From positions 1 to 38,323 of the forward strand of contig CADABQ010000023.1 in the NCBI GenBank assembly GCA_902786205.1: a DNA stretch of 38,323 nucleotides, written 5' to 3'. The notes under the pieces were generated by a model. That model saw nothing but the letters and a program-made list of their open reading frames with translations, was not told where the DNA came from and searched no databases. The stretch comes from an uncultured Lachnospiraceae bacterium. GTDB lineage: Bacteria; Bacillota; Clostridia; Lachnospirales; Lachnospiraceae. Shown piece by piece: positions 22,605-29,973 of the stretch (its first letter is position 1; each line of letters begins with the position of its first letter). The translations under genes were made by a program, and so were the position numbers.

Positions 22605-23870
22605 TTACTCCTTTTGTAATGGTACACAAATACGAATTCTGCTACCTATTTCTGATCGAGACAGTATTTCAAAATGTCCCCCATGTCTTTCTACAATCCA
22701 TTTTGCAATAGACAATCCTAAACCAGTTCCTTTATATTTTCTTGCATCGTCTGCTCGATAAAATCGTTCAAACATATGCTTCAAATCTTCTGTTTTCATT
22801 CCAATTCCACTATCCTGCACCTGCAAATACGCTTCTCCCTGCTCTGTTCTACCTACCGACAAGATAATTTCCTCCTGCTCTTTCGTATATTTTGCTGCGT
22901 TATCTACTAAAATACGAACTGCCTGTTTTAACATTCCACTATCCGCCATAACCATAATGGGACTTTCTTCTGACCGAAAACGATATACATGTTTTTCATC
23001 AATCAAAAGCGATTCTTCATAAATTTCCTGCATACACTCTTTTAAAGAAATTTTCTTTAATTCTAACTGTGTTTTTCCGCTGTCTCCCCGTGCTAAAAAC
23101 AACAGTTGTTCTACTAAATGTTTCATGTGACCGGATTCTCTTTGCAAAGCAGCAATGGATTCCTCCAATACCTTCTCATCCTCAGTTCCCCATCTAGCTA
23201 ACATATTTACATACCCCTCAATTACTGCAATTGGTGTACGAAGTTCATGCGAGGCATCATTTACAAAGCGGGCTTGTTGCCTATTTACTTCACGCATTCG
23301 ATATAGTAAATTATTCATAGCAGCCTCAATTCCTTGTAAATCCTTATCTCCAAAAGAAATCTCCTCTTCCGGCTGTAATTTTGAAATAGCATCTTCTATC
23401 AGATGATATTTTTCACCAGTAAACTCCTTACGACTCAATTCATCTGCTTTCAATGCAATATCATTAATGGGATGTAGAATTGTCCTAATTTTTTTCCCTT
23501 CTTGCCCAAAAGAAGTAAACAGAGATATAAACTGCAAAAGAAGGATAATTCCGATACAAATTCCCAAAACACATAAAAAATAATACAATGGAAGTTCTAA
23601 CAATCTTTCTCCCTGCTTATTTTCTACAATATAACACCACTTTTGAATATTATTTAGGTGTATCACTTTTCGATGATTCGAAACAGAAATCGTACCAATC
23701 TGAACAAATTCCCATTCTAGCAACCAGCCAACCGCAAGTAAACAGCTAATAAGGAAATCGGCACTTATATAATACATAAGTTTTTTTCGAACCATGTACC
23801 ACTGCAATTTTCGTACAATAGAAGTCATTTTCTTTGTTTGCGTATTTCCTCTTTTTTTCTCCTTACCCAT
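22605..23870 (-). CDS. Sensor histidine kinase (OmpR-partner type)
   Basis: A 421-residue kinase with two membrane helices (about 33-52 and 94-118) around a small external loop of some 40 residues, then a HAMP-like region (about 120-180). HisKA is RFVNDASHELRTPIAVIEGY with H208. The ATPase part has the N-box VDNAAKYT, the DSGIGM and GTGLGLSI G-boxes, and FERFYRADD. The small external loop fits sensing at or in the membrane. It is the third gene of EFR1-regulator-kinase on the minus strand and should phosphorylate the regulator encoded upstream. Confidence 0.92.
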   Translation of the reverse strand: MGKEKKRGNTQTKKMTSIVRKLQWYMVRKKLMYYISADFLISCLLAVGWLLEWEFVQIGTISVSNHRKVIHLNNIQKWCYIVENKQGERLLELPLYYFLCVLGICIGIILLLQFISLFTSFGQEGKKIRTILHPINDIALKADELSRKEFTGEKYHLIEDAISKLQPEEEISFGDKDLQGIEAAMNNLLYRMREVNRQQARFVNDASHELRTPIAVIEGYVNMLARWGTEDEKVLEESIAALQRESGHMKHLVEQLLFLARGDSGKTQLELKKISLKECMQEIYEESLLIDEKHVYRFRSEESPIMVMADSGMLKQAVRILVDNAAKYTKEQEEIILSVGRTEQGEAYLQVQDSGIGMKTEDLKHMFERFYRADDARKYKGTGLGLSIAKWIVERHGGHFEILSRSEIGSRIRICVPLQKE

Positions 23871-23909
23871 ACCTACACCTCACCGATCTATTGGGTTACC
23901 AAAAGATAA

Positions 23910-24608
23910 CTAAACTTTAATCACATAGCCTACTCCACGAACTGTTTGAATCATTTTCACACCATATACTTCATCAATTTTTGAGCGAAGGTAACGGATA
24001 TATACATCCACTACATTTGTTTCGCCAACGTAATGATATCCACATACCCGTTCTAAAAGTGTTTCTCTTGTCAACACAATATCCACATTCTCTAACAATG
24101 TCTGGAGCATTAAAAATTCGCGGTTGGTAAGTATGATTTCATCCGTACCATACCATACTCGGTGTTTTTGTTTACAAAGCTTTAATTTCCCCCAGGATAA
24201 TTCTCCCTCTATATTTGTCTCTGTGTTTTCTGCGTTATTCCGTTTTCCATGTAATTTTAATGCCACCCGGATTCTTGCAAGCAATTCCTCTATGGCAAAG
24301 GGTTTTGTAACATAATCTACTGCACCTGCATCCAATCCGGCAACTTTGTCCATTACCGCATCTCTGGCTGTCAGTAAAATAATTGGTACATTTTTTTCCA
24401 TCTGAAGCCTTCTCATAACTTCCAATCCATTTAGACCAGGAAGCATAATATCTAACAAAATCAAATCCAACTCCTGTTCTAATGCACATTCCAAACCATC
24501 TCTACCATTATCCCTTCTGAGAATTTCATAACCCTCGTGAGATAATTCCAATTCAATAAAACGAGCCAACCCTTCGTCGTCTTCCACAATCAATATCCTA
24601 CTTGCCAT
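23910..24608 (-). CDS. OmpR/PhoB-family response regulator
   Basis: A 232-residue regulator. The receiver has E9/D10/D11, the phosphorylated D53 in LLDIMLPG, T in LLTARD, and K in VTKPF. The C-terminal winged helix has EIILTNREFLMLQTLLEN, DVYIRYLRSKID and the family end TVRGVGYVIKV. The start at 24608 (MASRILIVEDD) follows AAAGGAG at 8 bases; a longer frame would overlap the EFR1 gene. It lies 32 bases after EFR1 and 39 bases before the kinase. Confidence 0.93.
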   Translation of the reverse strand: MASRILIVEDDEGLARFIELELSHEGYEILRRDNGRDGLECALEQELDLILLDIMLPGLNGLEVMRRLQMEKNVPIILLTARDAVMDKVAGLDAGAVDYVTKPFAIEELLARIRVALKLHGKRNNAENTETNIEGELSWGKLKLCKQKHRVWYGTDEIILTNREFLMLQTLLENVDIVLTRETLLERVCGYHYVGETNVVDVYIRYLRSKIDEVYGVKMIQTVRGVGYVIKV

Positions 24609-24640
24609 ATTTATTACTCCTTTTTCTAAAGATACTTTAT

Positions 24641-25399
24641 CTAAATATACCGATCCAATCGGCATTGCTCTTTCACCTCATTACCTAACAAAGTAATTGC
24701 TTGTTGTGGACAATGACTGACACAACGATAACACATGGTACATCTTTTCCCTGCTACCGCTTTTCCATTTTGTAACAAAATATTTTTCATCGGACACAGA
24801 GAAACACACATACCACATCCAATGCAATTCTCATGTATTTTTAGTTTATCTGTATAACCTGCAGTCTTTGTATAAAACCAAAAACGCTGTCCGAAAAGTC
24901 CTAAAATATGCGAAACAAAATGCAGCCCATTTTTAGGATACCTCCCATCCTTTATTTGACAAGTCACCGAATCTATTTTTCTATTCGCTTCCATAACAAT
25001 CCTTTTGTTTTGTTCCAAACTCTTTTTCAAAAGCTTACTATCACAAACAGAATCAGGCATCCTTATGTGTAAACCTCCAAGGATTTCTGCCCCATATCTT
25101 TTTAATAATCTTGCACTGCAGCCAGCACCATCACCGCTAAATGCCCCCATTGTTGCAACACATAATACCTTTTTACCTTTCCACAATATTTGATTGCTTT
25201 TGATAAATTCCCGCACGATATATGGGATATTAGAAAATTGTATGGGATATCCCAAAATAATTTTATCATTTTTCTGTATTAATGCAGCTATATTTTTTTG
25301 CTCTAAGGGAACGATATCAGCCGACGCATCCAACTGCTTTGTTAGTCTCTTAATGCAATATTTTGTATTCCCCGTCCCACTAAAATATATTCCTATCAA
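24641..25399 (-). CDS. EFR1-family flavodoxin/ferrodoxin fusion
   Basis: A 252-residue protein that joins a flavodoxin-like domain (1-150) to a bacterial 2[4Fe-4S] ferredoxin domain (about 185-240). The flavodoxin part starts IGIYFSGTGNTKYC, a phosphate-binding loop for FMN. The ferredoxin has CIGCGMCVSLCP and CTMCYRCVSHCP, eight Cys for two clusters. EFR1 proteins are presumed electron carriers in anaerobes. The start is a TTG at 25399, since the flavodoxin loop begins only a few residues later; an AGGTAGGG stretch lies upstream. Placed first in an operon with a two-component system, it may be linked to redox sensing. That link is inference. Confidence 0.88.
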   Translation of the reverse strand: MIGIYFSGTGNTKYCIKRLTKQLDASADIVPLEQKNIAALIQKNDKIILGYPIQFSNIPYIVREFIKSNQILWKGKKVLCVATMGAFSGDGAGCSARLLKRYGAEILGGLHIRMPDSVCDSKLLKKSLEQNKRIVMEANRKIDSVTCQIKDGRYPKNGLHFVSHILGLFGQRFWFYTKTAGYTDKLKIHENCIGCGMCVSLCPMKNILLQNGKAVAGKRCTMCYRCVSHCPQQAITLLGNEVKEQCRLDRYI

Positions 25400-25448
25400 T
25401 TTTTCTCATCCCTACCTTTTTTGCTTCAATAAAATGTAACATTGTATC

Positions 25449-25976
25449 CTATAACTTTTCATATTCATCCTTCACTTTATCTGCAAAAGCACTGGCTTTT
25501 TCCATTGCCTCATTTGCTTTTCCTAAATTATTTTTCCCACGGAAAAAAAAATGGCAATTGAAAAACAGTGCAATAAGCATAACGGGAAGTACAACTTGCC
25601 ACGCAAATAATAATACAACTACAAAAATCCAAACCGGTACATTAATAATCTCTTTCTCCCGTTTTTTCACTATAAAATTATTTTCATTTCCAATTTTCCA
25701 TAGTTTTTTGAAGAAACGGGCCATTTTTTTTCCAAAACTTTCTTCCTCTTCATATTGATTTTGTTTTATCACCTCTTCTACGGAAAACATTTGTTTTTCT
25801 TCTTCTGTATGTGTAGAATAGCTTTCCTGTTCTGGCGCTGGTATTTTCCCCTGTTTTTCTAAATAAACCATGGCATCTAATAAATCCCAATTATTTGCCT
25901 CTAATGCTTCTTTTGCTTCTTCATAACTAACACCTGCTCTTTTTCTTAATTTTTCTACTTTTTCCAATTGTTCCAT
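25449..25976 (-). CDS. UBA-like/DUF4342 membrane protein
   Basis: A 175-residue protein. The N-terminus (1-45) is a UBA/TS-N-like three-helix domain: LRKRAGVSYEEAKEALEANN followed by WDLLDAMVYLEKQGK. A Glu-rich linker follows. The DUF4342 part begins GNENNFIVKKREKEIINVPV, then one or two membrane helices (about 118-150) and a basic cytoplasmic tail with KASAFADKVKDEYEKL. The function is unknown. The UBA-like fold in bacteria otherwise occurs in elongation factor Ts, where it touches the ribosome. The start at 25976 has a GGTGAG site. The leader carries a perfect hairpin at 26038-26065. Confidence 0.75.
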   Translation of the reverse strand: MEQLEKVEKLRKRAGVSYEEAKEALEANNWDLLDAMVYLEKQGKIPAPEQESYSTHTEEEKQMFSVEEVIKQNQYEEEESFGKKMARFFKKLWKIGNENNFIVKKREKEIINVPVWIFVVVLLFAWQVVLPVMLIALFFNCHFFFRGKNNLGKANEAMEKASAFADKVKDEYEKL

Positions 25977-26037
25977 ACTTCTCACCTTATTCCTTTCTTT
26001 TTTTGTCCTCGTTATGAAACGATGCACTGCCTTGGAT

Positions 26038-26065
26038 GTGTAACTACTCAAATTCGTAGTTACAC
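26038..26065 (-). promoter_or_regulatory. Hairpin in the leader of the UBA/DUF4342 gene
   Basis: GTGTAACTAC (26038-26047) and GTAGTTACAC (26056-26065) are perfect 10-bp arms around 8 bases. It lies about 60 bp upstream of the start, with no T run. Confidence 0.45.
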
Positions 26066-26120
26066 TGATGCTTTCCGTACATTGCATATTTCTTATTTAC
26101 AAGAACTACTATAACAAGGT

Positions 26121-26144
26121 TTTCTTAAAAGTACTTTTAAGAAA
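26121..26144. promoter_or_regulatory. Perfect 24-bp palindrome between divergent genes
   Basis: TTTCTTAAAAGT joined directly to its reverse complement, with no spacer. It lies between the divergent UBA/DUF4342 and YoaK genes and is a candidate operator for a dimeric regulator. Confidence 0.55.
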
Positions 26145-26201
26145 GATTAAGTTTAGATTAATAATAGCATACTCTCCCTAAAAAAGCAGTAATGCTTTTA
26201 T

Positions 26202-26230
26202 TTGCAATTTTTTCCGATTTGCTATAAAAT
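26202..26230 (+). promoter_or_regulatory. Possible promoter of the YoaK gene
   Basis: TTGCAA (26202-26207) and TAAAAT (26225-26230) are 17 bases apart. Downstream in the leader, TTATTACG near 26239 and CGTAATAA near 26288 are inverted repeats that could pair. Confidence 0.4.
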
Positions 26231-26345
26231 AAACATGTTTATTACGCTGGCATTAAAAATAGAAAAATAGCTTACCAAAGCATAGTCACGTAATAACGCC
26301 TTAATACTAAAAAAATTCATGAAAAATTAAATAGGAGGCTTTTTT

Positions 26346-27035
26346 ATGAAAAAAAATTTGCCTGTTCTTATCCACTTGAATATGGCACTGATTGGCGGTT
26401 TTGCTGGTGGTTTTGCCATTCTCAACCACAATGATCTGTTTGGCTCTGCCCAAACTGCAAATATGATTTCTTTGGCTCTTGATTTTGGTGGTCGTAACGA
26501 CAATTTATGGTTTTATCGTCTACTGGGCGTCTTTATTTATATTGCTGGATTAGCTTCTACTGTATTAATTCCAAAAATATTTTCCAATTATCACTTAAAA
26601 ATAATCAGCATTTTAGTAGATATTGCCGCATTTATTATCGTTGCGTTTCTGCCAGAAGATACAAATATTCTACTCTCTCTCTACCCTCTATTTTTTGCTA
26701 TGGCAATGCAATGGTGTAGTTTTTCCGGAGCAGAAGGATATAATAGCGCAACCATTTTTTCTACGAATAATTTACGACAATGTGTTACATCTTTTACCGA
26801 ATACTTTTATAGTAAAGATCAAAAAGCGTTACACAAAGGTATTTTTTATGGAAGAGTTTTATTATCCTTTCATATCGGCGTAGTCATCTCCTGTATTGCC
26901 AGTTTTTCCTTTCAATCAATGGGAGCTTTGATCGGCATTCTTCCTACCCTTCCAGCTCTTGGCATTGTTTGGTTGGAAGAACATAAACGTGCAAATTTAA
27001 AGGAACTCATGACCGAAAAAGCAAAATCGGCTTAA
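26346..27035 (+). CDS. YoaK family (DUF1275) membrane protein
   Basis: A 229-residue polytopic membrane protein with about six helices. It starts KKNLPVLIHLNMALIGGFAG and has the family's SAQTANMISLAL motif after the first helix, as well as a CVTSFTEYFYSKD motif. DUF1275 proteins have no settled function. AGGAGG lies 7 bases before the ATG. It seems to be a single gene followed by 220 bp with a repeat and the next promoter. No terminator hairpin is clear after its stop. Confidence 0.85.
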   Translation: MKKNLPVLIHLNMALIGGFAGGFAILNHNDLFGSAQTANMISLALDFGGRNDNLWFYRLLGVFIYIAGLASTVLIPKIFSNYHLKIISILVDIAAFIIVAFLPEDTNILLSLYPLFFAMAMQWCSFSGAEGYNSATIFSTNNLRQCVTSFTEYFYSKDQKALHKGIFYGRVLLSFHIGVVISCIASFSFQSMGALIGILPTLPALGIVWLEEHKRANLKELMTEKAKSA

Positions 27036-27125
27036 ATAGGACTTAGTGTTCCCTCTAAAATTAGAACCAACGATTGTCACAATTGAACTTAGCCTGCTAG
27101 CAATCACATGCAATTTGCTCAATTA

Positions 27126-27148
27126 TTTCTGCCCGGCTAAACTGTTAC
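27126..27148 (+). repeat. Dispersed repeat with core CCYGGCTRAACTGTTAC, copy 3
   Basis: TTTCTGCCCGGCTAAACTGT followed by TAC. It differs from the copy at 13654 at two positions. Confidence 0.6.
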
Positions 27149-27177
27149 AAAAATATATACATTTTTTTACATTTTAA

Positions 27178-27206
27178 TTGCATTTTTTAGGTTTGTTTAT
27201 TATAAT
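27178..27206 (+). promoter_or_regulatory. Promoter of the lipoprotein gene
   Basis: TTGCAT (27178-27183), a 17-base spacer, and TATAAT (27201-27206). The leader is about 45 nt. Confidence 0.7.
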
Positions 27207-27256
27207 AGATACGTTACTTTAAAAATATAAATATTCCAAAAAGGAGAATACCAATT

Positions 27257-27895
27257 ATGAAAAAAAGACTATTCGCTCTATTGTGCATGATCACAGTTGT
27301 AGCAAGTATGGTAACAGGCTGTGTCACTTCATTTGATGCTGCTGGTTATGTAAAGGGATACTTAGACTCTACAATGAAAGCAGATTTTGATGAATATGCA
27401 AAGCTTTGCGATTCCAATGTTTCTGAAGTAGAAAAAGTATACAATGAAGGAATTGATAAAAATGTTTCTTCTATGCTAACCGGAATTACTGTAAACGCTG
27501 AAACAAAGGAAAGTATTCGCCAAGCCCTTGTAGCAGTATTTAAAAATGCAAAATACTCTGTAGGAAAAGCTAGCAAAACAGATAACGGATTTGAAGTTCC
27601 TGTAGAAATAACACCTTTACATCTTGGATTAACAACAGAAAAATGTACCGAAATTGCCAAAGATACTTTAAAGAAATTTCAGAAAAAGAATCCAAAGGCA
27701 ACCGATACTACACAGTATTACATTATGTATGGTGATGCACTTGCATCTTATTTAAACGATTTAGCGAAGAAACCTGTTTATGGTGAAAAAACTACTGTAA
27801 CAGCAAAAGTAGTAAAATCAGGTAAAAAATACATTTTAGATACAACCTCACAAAACGAATTAACAACAACATTGATTAAAGCAACAGAAAAATAA
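27257..27895 (+). CDS. Lipoprotein of unknown function (DUF5105-like)
   Basis: A 212-residue lipoprotein. The signal peptide MKKRLFALLCMITVVASM ends in the lipobox VTGC, so the mature protein starts at C22 and is anchored to the outer face of the membrane. The rest is helical at first (YVKGYLDSTMKADFDEYAKL), with a beta-rich C-terminal part. It resembles small Clostridia lipoproteins of the DUF5105/DUF4878 kind, but I am not sure of the family. It is monocistronic, with its own promoter and terminator. Confidence 0.75.
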   Translation: MKKRLFALLCMITVVASMVTGCVTSFDAAGYVKGYLDSTMKADFDEYAKLCDSNVSEVEKVYNEGIDKNVSSMLTGITVNAETKESIRQALVAVFKNAKYSVGKASKTDNGFEVPVEITPLHLGLTTEKCTEIAKDTLKKFQKKNPKATDTTQYYIMYGDALASYLNDLAKKPVYGEKTTVTAKVVKSGKKYILDTTSQNELTTTLIKATEK

Positions 27896-27913
27896 AATGC
27901 TTTATAAGTAAAA

Positions 27914-27950
27914 AAAGCACAGCATCCTAAATTTTGGATGTATGTGCTTT
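27914..27950. terminator. Bidirectional terminator
   Basis: AAAGCACA-g-CATCC pairs with GGATG-ta-TGTGCTTT, with an A run on the left. Seen from the right it ends in TTTTTT, so it also ends the minus-strand gene whose stop codon (27949-27951) lies at its foot. Confidence 0.75.
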
Positions 27951-28335
27951 AATAAGTAGTCTCGTCAATCTTCTTATATTCTTTTGCAGTTCCTTCAAAC
28001 TCTACTACATCCTCCAAATAGGTATTTGCTCCATCCTTCTCCAACGTTTTTGTAAGATCCGAAGAAGTAGAAATTCGGATTTTTGCCTGCTTATCATTTT
28101 TTGAATACCATGCAAAATTCATCTTTGTCTCATTTTCTCCAGGAGATAATGCAATCTTTTCATAGTCATTCTTTTCCTGTTCCCATTTTACTTTCCAGTT
28201 TTTCCACTCTTTGGAAACTGCTGTCTTTGCAGAATTATCATTCCAATGTTCTGTGGCTGCAAAACTCGTAACCGCCATGGTTCCTACTAGACAGACCGCT
28301 GTTGCAGATAAAATTAGTTTTTTTGTTCTTCTCAT
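27949..28335 (-). CDS. Truncated purple-acid-phosphatase-like protein (N-terminal domain only)
   Basis: A 128-residue exported protein. The signal peptide MRRTKKLILSATAVCLVGTM ends near SFA-ATE. After it, KIALSPGENETKMNFAWYSK and QAKIRISTSSDL match the fibronectin-like N-terminal domain of purple acid phosphatase-type metallophosphoesterases (inference from pattern). That domain should run on for about 20 more residues and then into a roughly 300-residue catalytic domain. Here it stops at KKIDETTY, directly at the foot of a terminator, and no phosphatase motif is found beyond. It is probably the stump of a gene that lost its 3' part. The start at 28335 has GGAGG 7 bases upstream. Confidence 0.55.
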   Translation of the reverse strand: MRRTKKLILSATAVCLVGTMAVTSFAATEHWNDNSAKTAVSKEWKNWKVKWEQEKNDYEKIALSPGENETKMNFAWYSKNDKQAKIRISTSSDLTKTLEKDGANTYLEDVVEFEGTAKEYKKIDETTY

Positions 28336-28533
28336 AATCATTCCTCCATGTTTTCCTTACAACTCTGTAAACCATTTTTGAAAACAGATTGCTGTGAGCT
28401 TGTAATCATTCTTACAAGCTTCATCATAACATGGGGTTGTAAATACCAAATTGTATTTATGAAAAACTTGTGTAAAACTTAACTATGCAAAATCCATTCG
28501 AACGAAAAAACTACAATCAAATACTTTCTTCTA

Positions 28534-29094
28534 CTATTCTTCCTTTAAATCACGATAATCATTTCGAGCAAAACGATGATAGGTAATGCCAAAGTCATCC
28601 TCTTCCAGACAATATACATAAGGGTCCACTCTGGAATCTGCAAAATAAAGAACCGTTCCCAAGCCGTCCTGTTCCTTATCTACGATATAGGTTGTACCCT
28701 CCTTTTTTGCATACTCCTCGAAAAGATATATCATCTCTTCCATTTTTTGCTTTTTTAGTGCTTCTAAAAATAATTTTAAAAATTCTGGTTCCTCTACAAA
28801 TTGCTCCACATACTGACAGCCATCTTTTCCTATTTCAATACATAATCTGTCACCTGCTGCCGTGGTAGTAATGTCCCCAAGAAATGCTGCCTTATTTTGC
28901 AAATACTCTGTTACAGCTTTTACAAGTTTATCTATCTCTATGGTATCCTCGACTTCTAAAAATTCACATAATGATTTTTTCGGATAATATAAACGAATGT
29001 CCTGATCAAGACTTCCTATTTTTAATTGCCACTCTTTCATCGTATCTAGCACATGCTTCTCTAATGTAAGTTTGATTTGATTTGTCTCTTTCAT
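28534..29094 (-). CDS. DUF3877 family protein
   Basis: A 186-residue acidic cytoplasmic protein without signal or membrane segments. Alternating helices and strands end in DPYVYCLEEDDFGITYHRFA. It looks like DUF3877, a family found mainly in Lachnospiraceae and of unknown function. It seems to be a single gene. The 28336-28533 gap upstream of the phosphatase stump holds an inverted repeat (AGCTTGTAA / TTACAAGCT near 28398-28421) and nothing else clear. Confidence 0.7.
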   Translation of the reverse strand: MKETNQIKLTLEKHVLDTMKEWQLKIGSLDQDIRLYYPKKSLCEFLEVEDTIEIDKLVKAVTEYLQNKAAFLGDITTTAAGDRLCIEIGKDGCQYVEQFVEEPEFLKLFLEALKKQKMEEMIYLFEEYAKKEGTTYIVDKEQDGLGTVLYFADSRVDPYVYCLEEDDFGITYHRFARNDYRDLKEE

Positions 29095-29212
29095 TATAAT
29101 CCTCCTGCCTTTTTTCTTCAGTTTACACTAACGGACTTTATAAGTAAAGCATACGACATAGTTCTTTGTTGTAGCATTTTCCCATCCTGTTATGTTTCAG
29201 AAACAATATCAT

Positions 29213-29245
29213 CTGACCTTATCATTTTCTTTTGAATAAGGTCAG
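29213..29245 (+). promoter_or_regulatory. Hairpin upstream of the ECF S component gene
   Basis: CTGACCTTAT (29213-29222) and ATAAGGTCAG (29236-29245) are perfect 10-bp arms with a 13-base centre, followed by TTTTATAAT. It could be an attenuator, or an operator close to a promoter. The rest of 29095-29382 shows nothing clear. Confidence 0.45.
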
Positions 29246-29382
29246 TTTTATAATACCAGTTTTATCTGACATTATAAATCTGTTTGAATCTGATTATTTA
29301 CCAGTTTAAGGCTGTACTTTATGATAGGAAGGAATATTTAAAAGATATAGGAAAAAATAACAAAAGAAATGAGGAAAATCAC

Positions 29383-29907
29383 ATGGAAACAAAAACAGCA
29401 ACGAAAGCAAAAATCACAACCAAAGAGTTAGTTATTACGGCTCTGTTTATTGCATTAACTTATGTCTTTACTGCATTTATTAATGTCAAATTACCAATTG
29501 CCGCAAATGGTGGATTGATTCATCTTGGTAATATTCCATTGTTCATAGGTGCTATTCTTTTTGGTAAAAGAACAGGTTGTCTTGCAGGTGGTATTGGAAT
29601 GGGCTTATTCGACCTTTTATCTGGTTGGACTGCATGGGCTCCATTTACACTGATTATTGTTGGTCTTATGGGATATGTAGTAGGTGCAATTACTGAAAAC
29701 CGTAAAAAATACGGCTGGTATATATTAGCACTTGTAGCTGCCTGTGCAATCAAAGTTGTTGGTTATTATATTGCAGAAATTATCTTATACGGAAACTTCT
29801 TGGCACCAGTAAGTTCTATTCCTGGAAACTTGCTTCAAATCGGAGTTGCCGCAGTTGTGACACTAATTATTATTGAACCTTTAAGACTTGCTGCTGAACG
29901 TATCTAA
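29383..29907 (+). CDS. ECF transporter S component
   Basis: A 174-residue membrane protein with about six helices, the size of ECF substrate-binding S components. After a basic N-terminus comes KELVITALFIALTYVFTAFI, the typical first helix. LIHLGNIPLFIGAILFGKRTG and LAGGIGMGLFDLLSGW are marks of the ECF-ribofla_trS (PF07155) group. S components bind a vitamin or precursor and share the EcfAAT module, which is not in this window. The start at 29383 has a GAGG site. The gene following, a PLP-dependent aminotransferase 66 bases on, suggests the substrate may be linked to that enzyme. The stop codon is the first triplet of a dispersed repeat. Confidence 0.8.
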   Translation: METKTATKAKITTKELVITALFIALTYVFTAFINVKLPIAANGGLIHLGNIPLFIGAILFGKRTGCLAGGIGMGLFDLLSGWTAWAPFTLIIVGLMGYVVGAITENRKKYGWYILALVAACAIKVVGYYIAEIILYGNFLAPVSSIPGNLLQIGVAAVVTLIIIEPLRLAAERI

Positions 29908-29949
29908 CACGATCAAGCAAGTAGCGGAGCGGATTGCGAATATCCGCTT
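29905..29949 (+). repeat. Structured intergenic repeat element, short form
   Basis: TAACACGATCAAG, starting with the stop codon of the S-component gene, runs directly into AAGTAGCGGAGCGGA and an AGCGGAT/ATCCGCT hairpin. The long form at 6147-6308 has about 115 extra bases at the junction. The element ends about 10 bp before the GGAGG of the next gene, so it lies inside an operon. Confidence 0.65.
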
Positions 29950-29973
29950 AACAATGAAAATGGAGGAATCATT

